Of a stretch of 64,000 nt of DNA, positions 24,177 through 34,600 are shown one piece after another; the first letter of the stretch is position 1, and every line of letters begins with the position of its first letter. The position numbers were made by a program, and so were the translations under genes. Under the pieces are notes generated by a model. The model made no database searches. It had not been told where the DNA came from and saw only the letters and a list, made by a program, of their open reading frames with translations. Location: contig NZ_CP021111.1 in NCBI RefSeq assembly GCF_002119665.1, positions 434,001 to 498,000 on the forward strand, written 5' to 3'. Origin of the DNA: Bordetella genomosp. 13 (lineage in GTDB: Bacteria; Pseudomonadota; Gammaproteobacteria; Burkholderiales; Burkholderiaceae_B).

Positions 24177-26944
24177 GATTCATTCCTCTACGTCTCACGG
24201 GCATCGCCGTGATGAGCTGCTGCGTCATGGTCGCGGGCTGCGCGACATCCGACAAGGAGGCGCCGCTGTTTCGCGAAGGGACCTATGTGCCCAGCAGCAA
24301 TGCGCCCGAGGATGGAGCGGCCCAAACCAGCCCTGTCCAAGCGTCAGGTCCTCAGCCGGCTACGTCTTCGACGTCCCGTCCCAGCGACGGCCGCGTCATC
24401 CGGCCGCTGTCCGGCACCCGCGGCGCGGCAACGCGTCCCGCTTCCTCACCGCCGCCAGGCGCTGGCGGTGGCGCGGCCACGGACGCGCGGGACAAGGTGC
24501 TGCTCAACTTCGACAACGTCGAGATCCAGTCGGTCATCACCGCGCTGTCGCGCTTCCTGGGCCGCAACTTCCTGGTGGATCCGCGCGTCAAGGGGCAGAT
24601 CACCCTGGTGTCGGATGGCGAGATCGATGCGGCCACCGCTCATCGCATGCTGGTCGCCGCGCTGCGCATGCGCGGCTTCGCGCTGGTGGACGTGGGCAGC
24701 GTCACGCGCGTCGTGCCCGTGGCCGATGCCAAATTGCAGGGCGGCGGCGTGGACGAGCCCGATCCCGGTTCGGGAGTCCAGACGCGCACGTTCCGCCTGG
24801 CGTACGAAAGCGCCGAAGGAATGCTCGCGGTGCTCAAGCCCATGATCGCGCCGGAAAGCAGCATTGCCGCCTACCCCGCCAACAATACGCTGGTCGTCAC
24901 CGACTACGTGGAGAATCTGGATCGCCTCGGGCGCATCATCGAAAGCATCGACACGCCGACGTCGCTCGACACCGCGGTGGTCAAGGTCTACAACGGCGTG
25001 GCTGTGGACATCGCCGGCCTCGCCATGGAGCTGCTTCAGGAAGGCGGCAAGGAAGCCCGGCGCGAGATCGCGGTGCTGGCCGATCCGCGCTCCAACAGCG
25101 TGGTCATCCGCTCCAGCAGTCCGTCGCTGACCTCGCTGGCGCGCGACCTGATCCTGCAACTGGACAATGCGCAGGAAGACCCCGGCAATCTGCACGTCGT
25201 CTATCTGCGCAACGCACAGGCCACCTATCTCTCGCAGGTGCTGCGCGGCCTGCTTACCGGCGAGTCCGGCGAGAACGCGCTGGGCGGCTCCGACAGCACG
25301 CGCGCCGCGTTGGGAGCGGGCGGCATGTCCAGCGGCGCGGGCCTGGCCGGCGCGGCGAACACGTCGGCACAGGGCGCGGGCGCTTCGAGCAACAACCGCT
25401 CGTCCGCCAGCGGCAGCATGACGACGGGCGGCAGCCAAAGGTTCGCCGGCACCGGCGGCGCGACGGGACAGCAGGGCGCGCCAGGGCAGGGCACGGGCAC
25501 CGCCTTCTCTGCCAATGGCGTCACGGTCCAGGCCGATGCCACCACCAACACGCTCATCATCTCGGCGCCCGAACCCATGTATCGCAGCCTGCGGCGCGTC
25601 ATCGATCTGCTGGACCAGCGGCGCGCGCAGGTGCTGGTGGAAAGCCTGATCGTCGAAGTCGTGGAAGAAGACGCGGCCGAACTCGGCATCCAGTGGATGC
25701 GTCACGGCGGACGCGTGTTCGGCGGCACCAACCTGGGCGGAGCGGGACTGAACGTCAATGCCACGAACACGATCGACCTGTTGCCGCGCGGGCTCAATGT
25801 GGGCGTGATCGACGGCACCATCAACCTTCCCGGCGTGGGCGAGATATTGAACCTGGAAGTGCTGGCCCGCGCCCTGCAGACGCGCGGCGGCGCCAACATC
25901 CTGTCCACGCCCAACATACTCACGCTGGACAACGAGGCCGCGTCCATCATGGTGGGCAAGACCGTGCCCTTCGTCAGCGGCCAATACATCACGTCCGGCA
26001 GCGGCGGTTCGGACAATCCGTTCCAGACCGTCGAGCGCGAGGACATCGGCCTGAAGCTGCAGATACGGCCGCAGATCTCCGAAGGCGGAACGGTCAAGCT
26101 GGACATCTATCAAGAGGTCAGCAGTATCGACACGCAGAACTCCGGCATATCGGGCATCGTGACCAACAAGCGTGCGCTGGACACCAGCGTGTTGCTGGAC
26201 GACGGGCAGATCATGGTGCTGGGCGGACTGCTGGAAGACAGCGTCAGCAACAGGACCGACGCGGTGCCGGTGCTGGGCGACATTCCGGTGCTGGGCGCCT
26301 TGTTCCGCTATCAAAGCCGCCAGCGCGTCAAGACCAACCTGATGGTGTTCCTGCGGCCCTACGTGATCCGCGACGCCCACGCCGGCAGGGGCCTCACGCA
26401 GGACCGCTACAACTTCATGCGCACACAGCAAAGCCACGCGCAGCCCGGCCGCAACCCCCTGCTGCGGGACATGACCGCGCCAATCCTGCCGCCGCTGGAC
26501 GTGCCGGTCGCCGGCCGCCCCGCCGCTTCATCCGTGGACCTGCGTCCCGAGCAATGGGAGCGGACCCGTAATCAGCCGGCGCCGCCCACCTTGCTGTCCA
26601 GCGAACGCCGCCAGGCGCCGCGTCAGGCCGAGCCCGAACCTCCGCAGACCCGATCGCGCCTGCCCTCGAACGTCGGCGTGACCGGCGATCCGGCGACGCT
26701 GTACGCGACGTCCGAGTCGAACAAGACCGTGGTGCAGATCGCCGACGTTACTCAGGAAGACGAGGCGGTGCGCATCACGCGCCGTGTGCGCATCAGCGGC
26801 ATGCCGGCCTATGTCGTGACCGGCCCGGGCGGCACCGGCTATGCCGTGCGCGTGGACCTGCCGCGCGAGGCGAAATCGGTCGATACCGCGGTGGGCGTAC
26901 TGCGCGAGCTGGGTTACCGGCCCGAGATCGTGGTGACGCAATGA
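24173..26944 (+). CDS. gspD: type II secretion outer-membrane secretin GspD, lipoprotein type (HxcQ-like) with SPOR-like C-terminus
   Basis: Forms the outer-membrane channel of the T2SS; 923 residues, longer than a typical GspD (about 650-750). The signal sequence ends in a lipobox V20-A-G-C23, so it should be a lipoprotein that can reach the outer membrane without a pilotin, as known for HxcQ. N-domains follow (NFDNVEIQSVITALSRFLGRNFLVDP, about 107-132, is N0), with a long Gly/Ser/Ala-rich loop at about 370-440 in N3. The secretin core carries VEDIGLKLQIRPQI-like and VLGGLLEDSVSNRTDAVPVLGDIP (about 682-705) segments. A Pro-rich linker and a final domain at about 854-921 (VVQIADVTQEDEAVRITRRV ... 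YAVRVDLP ... LRELGYRPEIVV) read like a SPOR peptidoglycan-binding domain, which is unusual for a secretin. Confidence 0.95.
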   Translation: MRFIPLRLTGIAVMSCCVMVAGCATSDKEAPLFREGTYVPSSNAPEDGAAQTSPVQASGPQPATSSTSRPSDGRVIRPLSGTRGAATRPASSPPPGAGGGAATDARDKVLLNFDNVEIQSVITALSRFLGRNFLVDPRVKGQITLVSDGEIDAATAHRMLVAALRMRGFALVDVGSVTRVVPVADAKLQGGGVDEPDPGSGVQTRTFRLAYESAEGMLAVLKPMIAPESSIAAYPANNTLVVTDYVENLDRLGRIIESIDTPTSLDTAVVKVYNGVAVDIAGLAMELLQEGGKEARREIAVLADPRSNSVVIRSSSPSLTSLARDLILQLDNAQEDPGNLHVVYLRNAQATYLSQVLRGLLTGESGENALGGSDSTRAALGAGGMSSGAGLAGAANTSAQGAGASSNNRSSASGSMTTGGSQRFAGTGGATGQQGAPGQGTGTAFSANGVTVQADATTNTLIISAPEPMYRSLRRVIDLLDQRRAQVLVESLIVEVVEEDAAELGIQWMRHGGRVFGGTNLGGAGLNVNATNTIDLLPRGLNVGVIDGTINLPGVGEILNLEVLARALQTRGGANILSTPNILTLDNEAASIMVGKTVPFVSGQYITSGSGGSDNPFQTVEREDIGLKLQIRPQISEGGTVKLDIYQEVSSIDTQNSGISGIVTNKRALDTSVLLDDGQIMVLGGLLEDSVSNRTDAVPVLGDIPVLGALFRYQSRQRVKTNLMVFLRPYVIRDAHAGRGLTQDRYNFMRTQQSHAQPGRNPLLRDMTAPILPPLDVPVAGRPAASSVDLRPEQWERTRNQPAPPTLLSSERRQAPRQAEPEPPQTRSRLPSNVGVTGDPATLYATSESNKTVVQIADVTQEDEAVRITRRVRISGMPAYVVTGPGGTGYAVRVDLPREAKSVDTAVGVLRELGYRPEIVVTQ

Positions 26945-28398
26945 GCGAGGCCGTGCGCGCCGATGCGAGGCTGCCCCATGCATGGGCACGCGCGCATCGC
27001 ATCGTCGCGCAGGCCGACGACGCGCAAGGCGTACGCCTGGTCGTCGGCGCACGCACGCCGGGGTGGGCCTTGGCCGAAGCCATGCGCCAGACCGGCGCCA
27101 CCGCCTGGGAAGAGGCCAGCGACGCCGACCTGGACGCCCTGCTGGCCAATGCCTATGCCGAGGCCGGCAGCGCCGCCGCGGTGGTGGGCGCCGCCGAGTC
27201 CGAAGTCGACCTGGAACGCCTGATGCAGGACATGCCGGCGGTGACAGACCTGCTCGACGCGCAGGACGACGCCCCGGTCATCCGCATGATCAATGCGCTG
27301 CTGGCGCAGGCCGCGCGCGACGGCGCAAGCGACGTGCATTTCGAGGCCTTTGAAACGCACTCCGTGGTGCGCTACCGCGTCGACGGCACCCTGCGTGACG
27401 TGGTGTCCCCGCGCAAGGCCCTGCATGCCGCGCTGATCTCCCGCATCAAGATCATGTCGCAGCTGGACATCGCCGAGAAGCGCATCCCGCAGGATGGCCG
27501 CATCACGCTGCGCGTGGGCGGGCGCCCCATCGACGTGCGGGTCTCCACCGTTCCCACGGTGCATGGCGAACGCGCCGTGCTGCGCCTGCTCGAGAAGGAT
27601 GCGGGCCGTCTGCAGCTGCAGAAGCTCGGCCTGGCGCCCGACACCCTGGACGGCCTGACGCGCCTGATCCGCCAGCCGCACGGCATCGTGCTGGTCACCG
27701 GCCCAACCGGCAGCGGCAAGACCACCACGCTGTACGCGGCCCTGGGGCAGCTGGACAAGTCGACCCAGAACATCCTGACGGTGGAAGACCCCGTCGAGTA
27801 CGACCTGCCCGGCATCAACCAGATACCCGTGCACGGCAAGATCGGCATGACCTTCGGCGCCGCGTTGCGTGCCGCGCTGCGGCAGGATCCCGACAACATC
27901 ATGATCGGCGAGATCCGCGACCTGGAGACCGCGCAGATCGCGGTCCAGTCGTCCCTGACGGGCCATGGTGTGCTGGCCTCGCTGCACACCAATGACGCGG
28001 TGTCGGCCGTGACCCGGCTGACCGACATGGGCATCGAGCCCTTTCTGCTGGCCTCTTCGCTGCTGGGCGTCCTGGCCCAGCGCCTGGTGCGCCGACTGTG
28101 CCCCGAATGCCGCCAGCAGGTGACACTGGCCGATGGTTCGGTGCGTTGGCAGTCCGTGGGCTGCGCCCACTGCAACGGCACGGGGTTCAAGGGGCGCACC
28201 GGCATCCATGAACTCTTTGTCATCGACGACGAAGTCCGCCGCCTGATCCACGATGGCGGCAACGAGCAGGCCATGCGCGACGCCGCGCGGCGCCGCGGCA
28301 TGCGCAGCATGCGCGAGGATGGCCAACGCTGGATCGACGCGGGAGTCACCACGCCCGAAGAGATCTTGCGTGTCACCCGGGACGACGGAGAGTCGTGA
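26941..28398 (+). CDS. gspE: type II secretion ATPase GspE (HxcR-like)
   Basis: Cytoplasmic hexameric ATPase that powers pseudopilus assembly. The 485-residue protein has an N-terminal GspE domain (about 1-100), then the ATPase: IRMINALLAQAARDGASDVHFE, Walker A GPTGSGKTTT (about 254-263), Walker B IMIGEIRDLETA (about 320-331) and the Asp/His boxes. A zinc-binding tetracysteine module CPEC...CAHC (C387, C390, C408, C411 approximately) is present, as in most T2SS GspE proteins. It overlaps gspD by four bases and gspF by one base. Confidence 0.96.
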   Translation: MSEAVRADARLPHAWARAHRIVAQADDAQGVRLVVGARTPGWALAEAMRQTGATAWEEASDADLDALLANAYAEAGSAAAVVGAAESEVDLERLMQDMPAVTDLLDAQDDAPVIRMINALLAQAARDGASDVHFEAFETHSVVRYRVDGTLRDVVSPRKALHAALISRIKIMSQLDIAEKRIPQDGRITLRVGGRPIDVRVSTVPTVHGERAVLRLLEKDAGRLQLQKLGLAPDTLDGLTRLIRQPHGIVLVTGPTGSGKTTTLYAALGQLDKSTQNILTVEDPVEYDLPGINQIPVHGKIGMTFGAALRAALRQDPDNIMIGEIRDLETAQIAVQSSLTGHGVLASLHTNDAVSAVTRLTDMGIEPFLLASSLLGVLAQRLVRRLCPECRQQVTLADGSVRWQSVGCAHCNGTGFKGRTGIHELFVIDDEVRRLIHDGGNEQAMRDAARRRGMRSMREDGQRWIDAGVTTPEEILRVTRDDGES

Positions 28399-29600
28399 TG
28401 CCGCGTTTCCAATTCGACGCCGCCAATGCTACAGGGGCCATCCAGTCGGGCACGATCGAGGCCGAGTCCTCTCGCGCCGCGCGCCTGCAATTGCGCGAGC
28501 GCGGCCTGACCGCGCTCGAGGTGCGTGAAGCCCCGGCCGGCACGGGCCTTTCGTGGTTCAGCCCCAAGCTGTCGGCCAGCGACCTGTGCTGGGCCACGCG
28601 CGAACTGGCCAGCCTGCTGGGCGCGCGGTTACCGCTCGAGGCCGCGCTGACGGCCACCATCGAGCAGGCCGAGAAAAAGGCGGTGGCGCAGGCGCTGACC
28701 GACGTATGCAATCACGTGCGCGGCGGCATGCGCTTTGCCGACGCGTTGGGCGAGCGGCCGCGGGATTTTCCCGACATCTATCGCGCGCTGATCAGCGCGG
28801 GCGAGGATTCGGGGGATCTTGCCCGCGTGATGGAAAAACTGGCGGACTACCTCGAGAACCGCGATCAACTGCAGAGCAAGATGATCACCGCGTTGATCTA
28901 CCCGGGCGTGATCGCGTTCGTGTCGGTGTGCATCGTGATCTTCCTGCTGGGCTACGTAGTGCCGCAGGTGGTCAGCGCGTTCACGCAGGCCAGGCAGGAT
29001 CTGCCGACGATCACGCAGGTGATGCTGGCCGCAAGCCACTTCGTGCAGGAATGGGGGGCGATAACGGCTGGGTCTCTGGTTGGCCTTTTTGCGTTGTGGC
29101 GCCGGTCGTTGCGGGACGGCGGCAGGCGCTTGCGCTGGCACAGCCGGCTGCTGCGTATTCCGATGGTGGGCAGATATGTGCTGGGAGCCAATACGGCGCG
29201 GTTCGCCTCGACCCTGGCCATCCTGATGGATGCGGGCGTCCCTTTGCTGCGTTCCCTGGACGCCGCGCGCGACACCATGAGCAATGACCGGCTCAAGCGA
29301 TGCGTGGTCGACACGACCGCGCGGGTGAGGGAGGGGGCGCCGCTGGCGTCGGCCCTGCGCGTGCAGAAGGTGTTTCCGTCGAACTTGATTCATATGGCGG
29401 CCAGTGGGGAGAAGACGGGAGAGCTGGCTCGGATGCTGGATCGCGCGGCGACGAATCTGGCACGTGATTTGGAGCGGCGAGCGTCGCGCCTGACTGCGTT
29501 GCTCGAGCCCATGATGATTCTTGGCATGGGCGGGGTCGTGATGATGATCGTGCTGGCGGTGTTGCTGCCGATCATGGAAATCAATCAGATGGTGCAGTAG
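28398..29600 (+). CDS. gspF: type II secretion inner-membrane protein GspF (HxcS-like)
   Basis: Polytopic core of the inner-membrane platform. It has 400 residues, typical for GspF, two repeated T2SSF domains (ARELASLLGARLPLEAAL and ANTARFASTLAILMDAGVPLLRSLDAAR) and three membrane helices, the last near the C-terminus (MMILGMGGVVMMIVLAVLLPIMEINQMV). The ATG at 28398 overlaps the gspE stop (TGATG); a GTG at 28395 is an alternative. It ends the left T2SS operon. Confidence 0.96.
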   Translation: MPRFQFDAANATGAIQSGTIEAESSRAARLQLRERGLTALEVREAPAGTGLSWFSPKLSASDLCWATRELASLLGARLPLEAALTATIEQAEKKAVAQALTDVCNHVRGGMRFADALGERPRDFPDIYRALISAGEDSGDLARVMEKLADYLENRDQLQSKMITALIYPGVIAFVSVCIVIFLLGYVVPQVVSAFTQARQDLPTITQVMLAASHFVQEWGAITAGSLVGLFALWRRSLRDGGRRLRWHSRLLRIPMVGRYVLGANTARFASTLAILMDAGVPLLRSLDAARDTMSNDRLKRCVVDTTARVREGAPLASALRVQKVFPSNLIHMAASGEKTGELARMLDRAATNLARDLERRASRLTALLEPMMILGMGGVVMMIVLAVLLPIMEINQMVQ

Positions 29601-30329
29601 CACCGCGGACGGCCGCGATTCGTTGCCGTGATCCTGCCATGGCGCGCCCACGAGCCCGTGCCTGTAACAACTCTGACTGCAAAAAGCCGGCGGGTTTTCA
29701 AGTGCCGGGCCGTCTTCGCACTAGGTCGACCTGATCCTGCAATGGCGGGCCGAACAGCGTAGCAGTCCGGTCCGCGTCGTCAAGCTATGTTTCCAGCTCG
29801 TCTGGGGCAGATGCTTGCTTCGTTCGCTGCATGTCCGGTGCGAAGTTGGGCAACCGGAATGAAAGGCTGCTTCGATGCTCGAGAAAGGCTGCAGGAAAAG
29901 CGTCTGGAACACCATATTGGGAAACTTCCGGAATCGAAGTTCCAAACATGACTGTCATGTCATGTAAGAGTTGCCACGTTTTGCCGTCTGATTTTTGCTT
30001 TGTTTATGTGTTGATGTGCGCGTGTCCTTAAGAAAAACAGGCACTTGGGTAAATAATCTAATAGGGATCGAAGGTAATCCCTCGGGGTTGTTTTGATGAA
30101 TTAACGGTGGACTCAAAGCATGTTGGGTATTTTGATTTGAGAGTTGGGGTAATACTGATTTTCGGAATGTCATGGATTATCTGGAAGATGAACGTATCGC
30201 CAAAAGCGGCGATGAATGGCCCGCGCAAGGGCCATGGGCGTCGCGGATGAAAGGTCCCAATAATGACGCCCATTTCGATGATTGGTTCGCTTCCTTGATC
30301 TCAACTCAAATTGCTTTGAAGGAACATTC
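29601..30329. other. gene-free, AT-rich region between gspF and the DING-like gene
   Basis: About 730 bases without a convincing gene. From about 29820 to 30180 base composition falls well below the rest of the window, with no codon structure on either strand. A palindrome ATGAC-T-GTCAT lies at about 29948-29958 and overlaps a single CTGTCAT word resembling half of a Pho box. The strong expression signals expected for a secreted phosphate-binding protein (promoter, long leader) should be here, but I cannot assign them with confidence. Confidence 0.5.
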
Positions 30330-31466
30330 ATGAAATCCGTGTTCAAAATGAAGATGCTGTCGGCCGTGGTCGCCGCTGGTCTGATGATGGGCGCCGGTGC
30401 GGCTTCCGCCCAGGTGGTCGGTGGCGGTGCGACGCTGCCCGAAGTTCTGTACAACGACCTGTTCACCAGCTTCGAAGACTACATCGGCGTCGGAAGCGGC
30501 GCCGGCAAGCGCGCGTTCTTCAACAACAATCCCGCCGAGTTCGGTCTGCCCACGGGCACCACCGTCGACTACGCTGGCAGCGATTCGCTGGTGAGCTCCA
30601 CCGAAGCGAACAACTACGCGACCAACAACGAGGCCGCGTTCGGTCCTCTGATCCAGATCCCGTCCGTGTTGACCTCGGTCACGGTGCCCTACAACGTGTC
30701 GGGCGTGACGAACCTGAATCTGACCAGCGAGCAACTGGCTGGCATCTTCTCGGGCCGCATCACGAACTGGAGCGATGTCGGCGGTCCCAACCAGCCGATC
30801 ACCGTCGTCTATCGTCCCGACGGCAGCGGCACCACCGAGATCTTCGCTCGCCACCTGAACAATCGTTCGGCCTCGGACTTCCCCTCTGTCAGCAATGTGT
30901 TCTGGACCGCTCTGGGTCTGCCCAACCAGGCTGCCCTGCCGTCCAATTTCGTAGCCGGCGATTCGCTCGGTACGACCGGCAGCGCCGGCATTGTCGAGGT
31001 GGTCGACGCGACCCCGTACTCCATCGGCTACGTGAGCCCGGATTTCGTGAACGAGTCCAGCAACGCCGAAGTGGCCCGCGTCAACGGCGTGCTTCCGACG
31101 CCCGCCAATGTGCAGACCGCCGTCGGCACGCTCGCGCCGCCCTCGCCGGCCAATCGCGCCAATCCGCTGGCCTGGGGTATTTCCATTGCCAACCCGGCCT
31201 CGGGCTACTCCATCGTGGCGTCGACGAACCTGATTCTGAGCCAGTGCTACGTCAGCACGCAGGACACCAGCGACATCCGCGACATGCTGGCCACCCTGTA
31301 CGGCACGGCTGGCACGTGGGATGCCGCGATCGGTACGCACGGCTTCGTGCCGCTGCCGGCCAACTGGAAGACGGCGGTTCGCCAGACCTTCGTGGACCAG
31401 AGCAACAGCCTGGAACTGGCGGTCGGTCACCCGACGGAGTGCGCGAACCGCGGTCGCCCGCAATGA
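30330..31466 (+). CDS. DING/PstS-like secreted phosphate-binding protein
   Basis: A 378-residue phosphate-binding-type protein. A signal peptide (about residues 1-26, cleavage ASA-Q) precedes VVGGGATLPEVLYND, the counterpart of the DINGGGATLP start that names the DING family. Further family features are YIGVGSGAGKRAFFNNN, VDYAGSDS, SEQLAGIFSGRITNWSDVGG and the phosphate-binding loop YRPDGSGTTEIF. AAGGAAC at 30319-30325 supports the ATG at 30330. Lying between the two halves of a T2SS locus, as lapA-type genes lie beside hxc in P. aeruginosa, it is probably exported by Sec and then by this T2SS. It could serve in phosphate scavenging or as an alkaline-phosphatase-associated protein; enzyme activity cannot be read from sequence. 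Confidence 0.9.
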   Translation: MKSVFKMKMLSAVVAAGLMMGAGAASAQVVGGGATLPEVLYNDLFTSFEDYIGVGSGAGKRAFFNNNPAEFGLPTGTTVDYAGSDSLVSSTEANNYATNNEAAFGPLIQIPSVLTSVTVPYNVSGVTNLNLTSEQLAGIFSGRITNWSDVGGPNQPITVVYRPDGSGTTEIFARHLNNRSASDFPSVSNVFWTALGLPNQAALPSNFVAGDSLGTTGSAGIVEVVDATPYSIGYVSPDFVNESSNAEVARVNGVLPTPANVQTAVGTLAPPSPANRANPLAWGISIANPASGYSIVASTNLILSQCYVSTQDTSDIRDMLATLYGTAGTWDAAIGTHGFVPLPANWKTAVRQTFVDQSNSLELAVGHPTECANRGRPQ

Positions 31467-31510
31467 TGATTGGGTAATTATCGCTTCCTAAGCGATAGCC
31501 CTGTCGTCGA

Positions 31511-31545
31511 AGCCGGACGTGCGTTTTTCGCATGTCCGGCTTTTT
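31511..31545 (+). terminator. Rho-independent terminator after the DING-like gene
   Basis: A 13-base stem (31511-31523 with 31529-31541, one G-U pair) closed by a TTTTT loop and followed by TTTTT. It separates the DING-like gene from the giant gene, which therefore needs its own promoter in the AT-rich 31545-31600 stretch or read-through. Confidence 0.9.
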
Positions 31546-31605
31546 GAATGTTTGGTGTTGTTGATTTTTTTGAATCCTTATTTGATATTCCAGAGACGAC
31601 AGACC

Positions 31606-34600
31606 ATGTTTAGTAAACCAACCCCTCGGCCCCAAAGCAACGCAAAGAAAAAAACACCGGGGGTTGCCGGCAACTATCTGTCGCCGCTAATGTCGGCCTT
31701 GATTCTGGCGGGATGCTTGGGCGGTACCGCCCAAGCGGCCGCGCCGGGTGGCGGAGCATGGTTCGCCGCAAGCGGCAGTGGCAAAGCGGCCCGCGCCGTC
31801 CCACGGGGCCCTGCGCAGAGCGCAACGGGCGGGCAGTCGACGGCTCGCCAGCAGGCACAAGCCCGACTACAGTTGTCGCGTTCGATCGCAAATCTGAACC
31901 GGACGGCCAACGCGATCGCCGCCCAGCAGGCGGCGCAGGAAGCGGCGCGCGGCAATGCGCCCAACGCGGATTGGGTGCGCGATGGCGTGGGTGCGGACGG
32001 CCTGGACCGCTTGGCGGGTGGGCGCTGGGATGCGGGCGAGATCGACGCGCTGGGCGTGGGGGCCGATGGGCGCCACAAGGTGACGATTACCCAGAACAAG
32101 TCGCGCGCCATCCTGGACTGGAACAGTTTTCACGTCGGACGCAATACGGATCTGAAGTTCGTGCAGGGCGCCTCGGATGCCGTGCTCAATCGCGTGCGCG
32201 GCGCCGATACGCGACCCAGCCAGATCCAGGGCACCGTCCAGGGCGACGGCACGGTCATGGTGGTCAACCAGAACGGCGTTGTGTTCAGCGGTTCCAGTCA
32301 GGTCAACGTGCGCAATCTGGTTGTCGCGGCGGCCAACATCACGGATCAGCAGTTCGAGAACGGGCTTTACAACGGCGCCGATCCTACCTTCACCGGTGCC
32401 GCCGGTCAGATCGACGTGCAACGCGGCGCCGTGATCCAGACCATGGCGCCCAGCGGCTCCACGGCCGGCGGGGGATACGTACTGCTGCTGGGTAAGCAGG
32501 TAGACAATGCGGGCACCCTGATCGCGCCCAAAGGCCAGGTCGCACTGGCGGCGGGCGACAGCTTCGTCATCCGGAAAGGGCAGGGAACCGAGGGCAACCA
32601 GGCCTCGACCACCCGCGGCAATGAGGTGGTGGCCAGCGGAGCGGGCAGGGTCGCCAATACCGGCCTGATCTATGCTCCGATCGGCGACATCACGCTGACC
32701 GCTTCCGAGGTGCGCCAGGAAGGGGTCGCGGTCGCCACCACATCGGTCGACGTGCGCGGCACGATACACCTGAATGCCTCCACGGCCGATGGCAAGGTCG
32801 TTCTCGGACAAGACAGTGCCACCGCCATCCTCCTGGCGGATACCGACACGACGGCGCTGGACGGACAGCGCGACAGCCTGCAAGCGCCGGCCGTCGACAC
32901 CAGTGACGAGAACATCATTCCTGCCGACCGGTATCGCCGTGATCTTTCGCTGGTAGAGATCAAGAGCGGCGGCACAGTGGACTTCGAGGGCGGCTCGTTG
33001 ACCCTGGCAACCGGCGGACAGATCGCAGTGGATGCGGGGGCTCGCGCGCTAGTGCGTGACGACGCGGTGCTGGATGTCTCTGGCGCCATCGGCGTCAAGG
33101 TCGCGATGGAGAGCAACAATCTCAACATCTGGGTGCAAGGCAACGAGCAACGCGATGCGCCCGTCAATCGTGACAGTGCAAATCTGAATAGCAACGAGCT
33201 GTGGATAGATCGGCGATCGCTTGTCTACGTTTCGGCGGGAACCAACGGCTATGAGAGCGACCGGTGGTACACCGCGGGCGGCCTGTTGGAGGTAGGCGGC
33301 TATCTTGCCACCAGCGGCCGCGGCGTTGACCAATGGATGGCGCAGGGCGGTGTCGTCAGCTTCACCGGCGGCGATGTCGTCACTCGGGCCGGTTCATTGA
33401 TCAACCTGTCGGGCGGGACGCTGGATGTGCAAAGCGGCTATATCCGGCAGTCGTGGCTAAGGGGCGCGAATGGGCGTCTGTACGAGGTCTCACGCGCACC
33501 GGGCGACGTGCTCTACGAAGGGCTGTACCGCGGATATGAGCTGACCAGCGAGCGGTGGCAGCATACGCGTCACTTCTACAGTCCGCTGATCGCACCGAGC
33601 CGCCGTTGGGAGTCCGGCTACACGGTAGGCCGCGACGCGGGCACGTTGGTGATCGGCACCCGTAACGCCGTGCTCGAGGGGCAGCTTGTTGGCGAAACCT
33701 TCCAGGGGCAGCGCCAGACACAGGCCGCCCAGTCGGGTCTGGACGGCTATTACCAGTCGCAGCGTGCCGTTGCGCGCGGGGGCAGCCTGGTGGTGGGCGC
33801 CTATACGCCGTACTACGCCAAGGACAGCGGAACGCTGCAGTACAACCTGACGGCGAACGAGAACACCATCCAGAACGTTGTTTTCAACGGTGCTGCCGAA
33901 AAAGTTGCCGCCGGGCTCGATCTCGATACCGGGCTGCCCGAAGATCGGCAGGGCAAGCTATACCTCGATACTTCCTTGATCGACGAGGCGGGCCTGGGCT
34001 CGGTTCGTATCGCGGCGCGCAATCGCATCTCTGTAGAGGACGACCTGCGGGTTGGCAACGGCGGAGACATCACGCTTTACAGCGAAACGGTGGCGGTCAA
34101 CGCTGACATCGTCAGCCACGGCGGCACGATACTCCTGGGCAACGTACTGCATCAGGTCAGCAGCAATCGCAGATTCGAGGACACGATCCTGGGTGACGTG
34201 GCCAACGCGTCGGTGACGCTTGCGGCTGGCGCCACGATAGACGCCAGCGGCCTGTGGAGCAATCTGCTTCTCGACCCGGAGAACCTCGCCAATTTCCCTT
34301 TCCAGGAAGGCGGCAACGTCTCAATTCGCAGCACGGGCGATGTCCTGCTCGCCAAAGGCAGCGTGATCGACGTATCTTCCGGGGCGGCCATCCTGACGGA
34401 CGGCCGCTACACCGGAGGCCGTGGCGGTGACGTGACCTTACATTCCGGGGTCAATCAATCGGCCGGCAAGGGCGGCATGCTGACGGTGGACGGCGACATC
34501 CGCGGCTATGGCGTGGCGGGAGGCGGCACGCTGTCGCTGCAGTCCGGCGGCACGGTAGTGGTAGGTAATGAACTCGCACTGACGGCAGACGGAACGCTTT

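Noticed and set aside
24446..26437. Long antisense open frame opposite gspD
   Set aside because: No domain, no start signal, composition of an antisense shadow of a GC-rich gene.
29952..29962. Pho box upstream of the DING-like gene
   Set aside because: Only one CTGTCAT half-site; the second half at 11-base spacing does not match.
31606..31760. Lipoprotein signal (LAGC) in the giant protein
   Set aside because: The segment also ends in a normal AQA cleavage site and TPS-domain proteins are usually processed by signal peptidase I; left as an ambiguity only.
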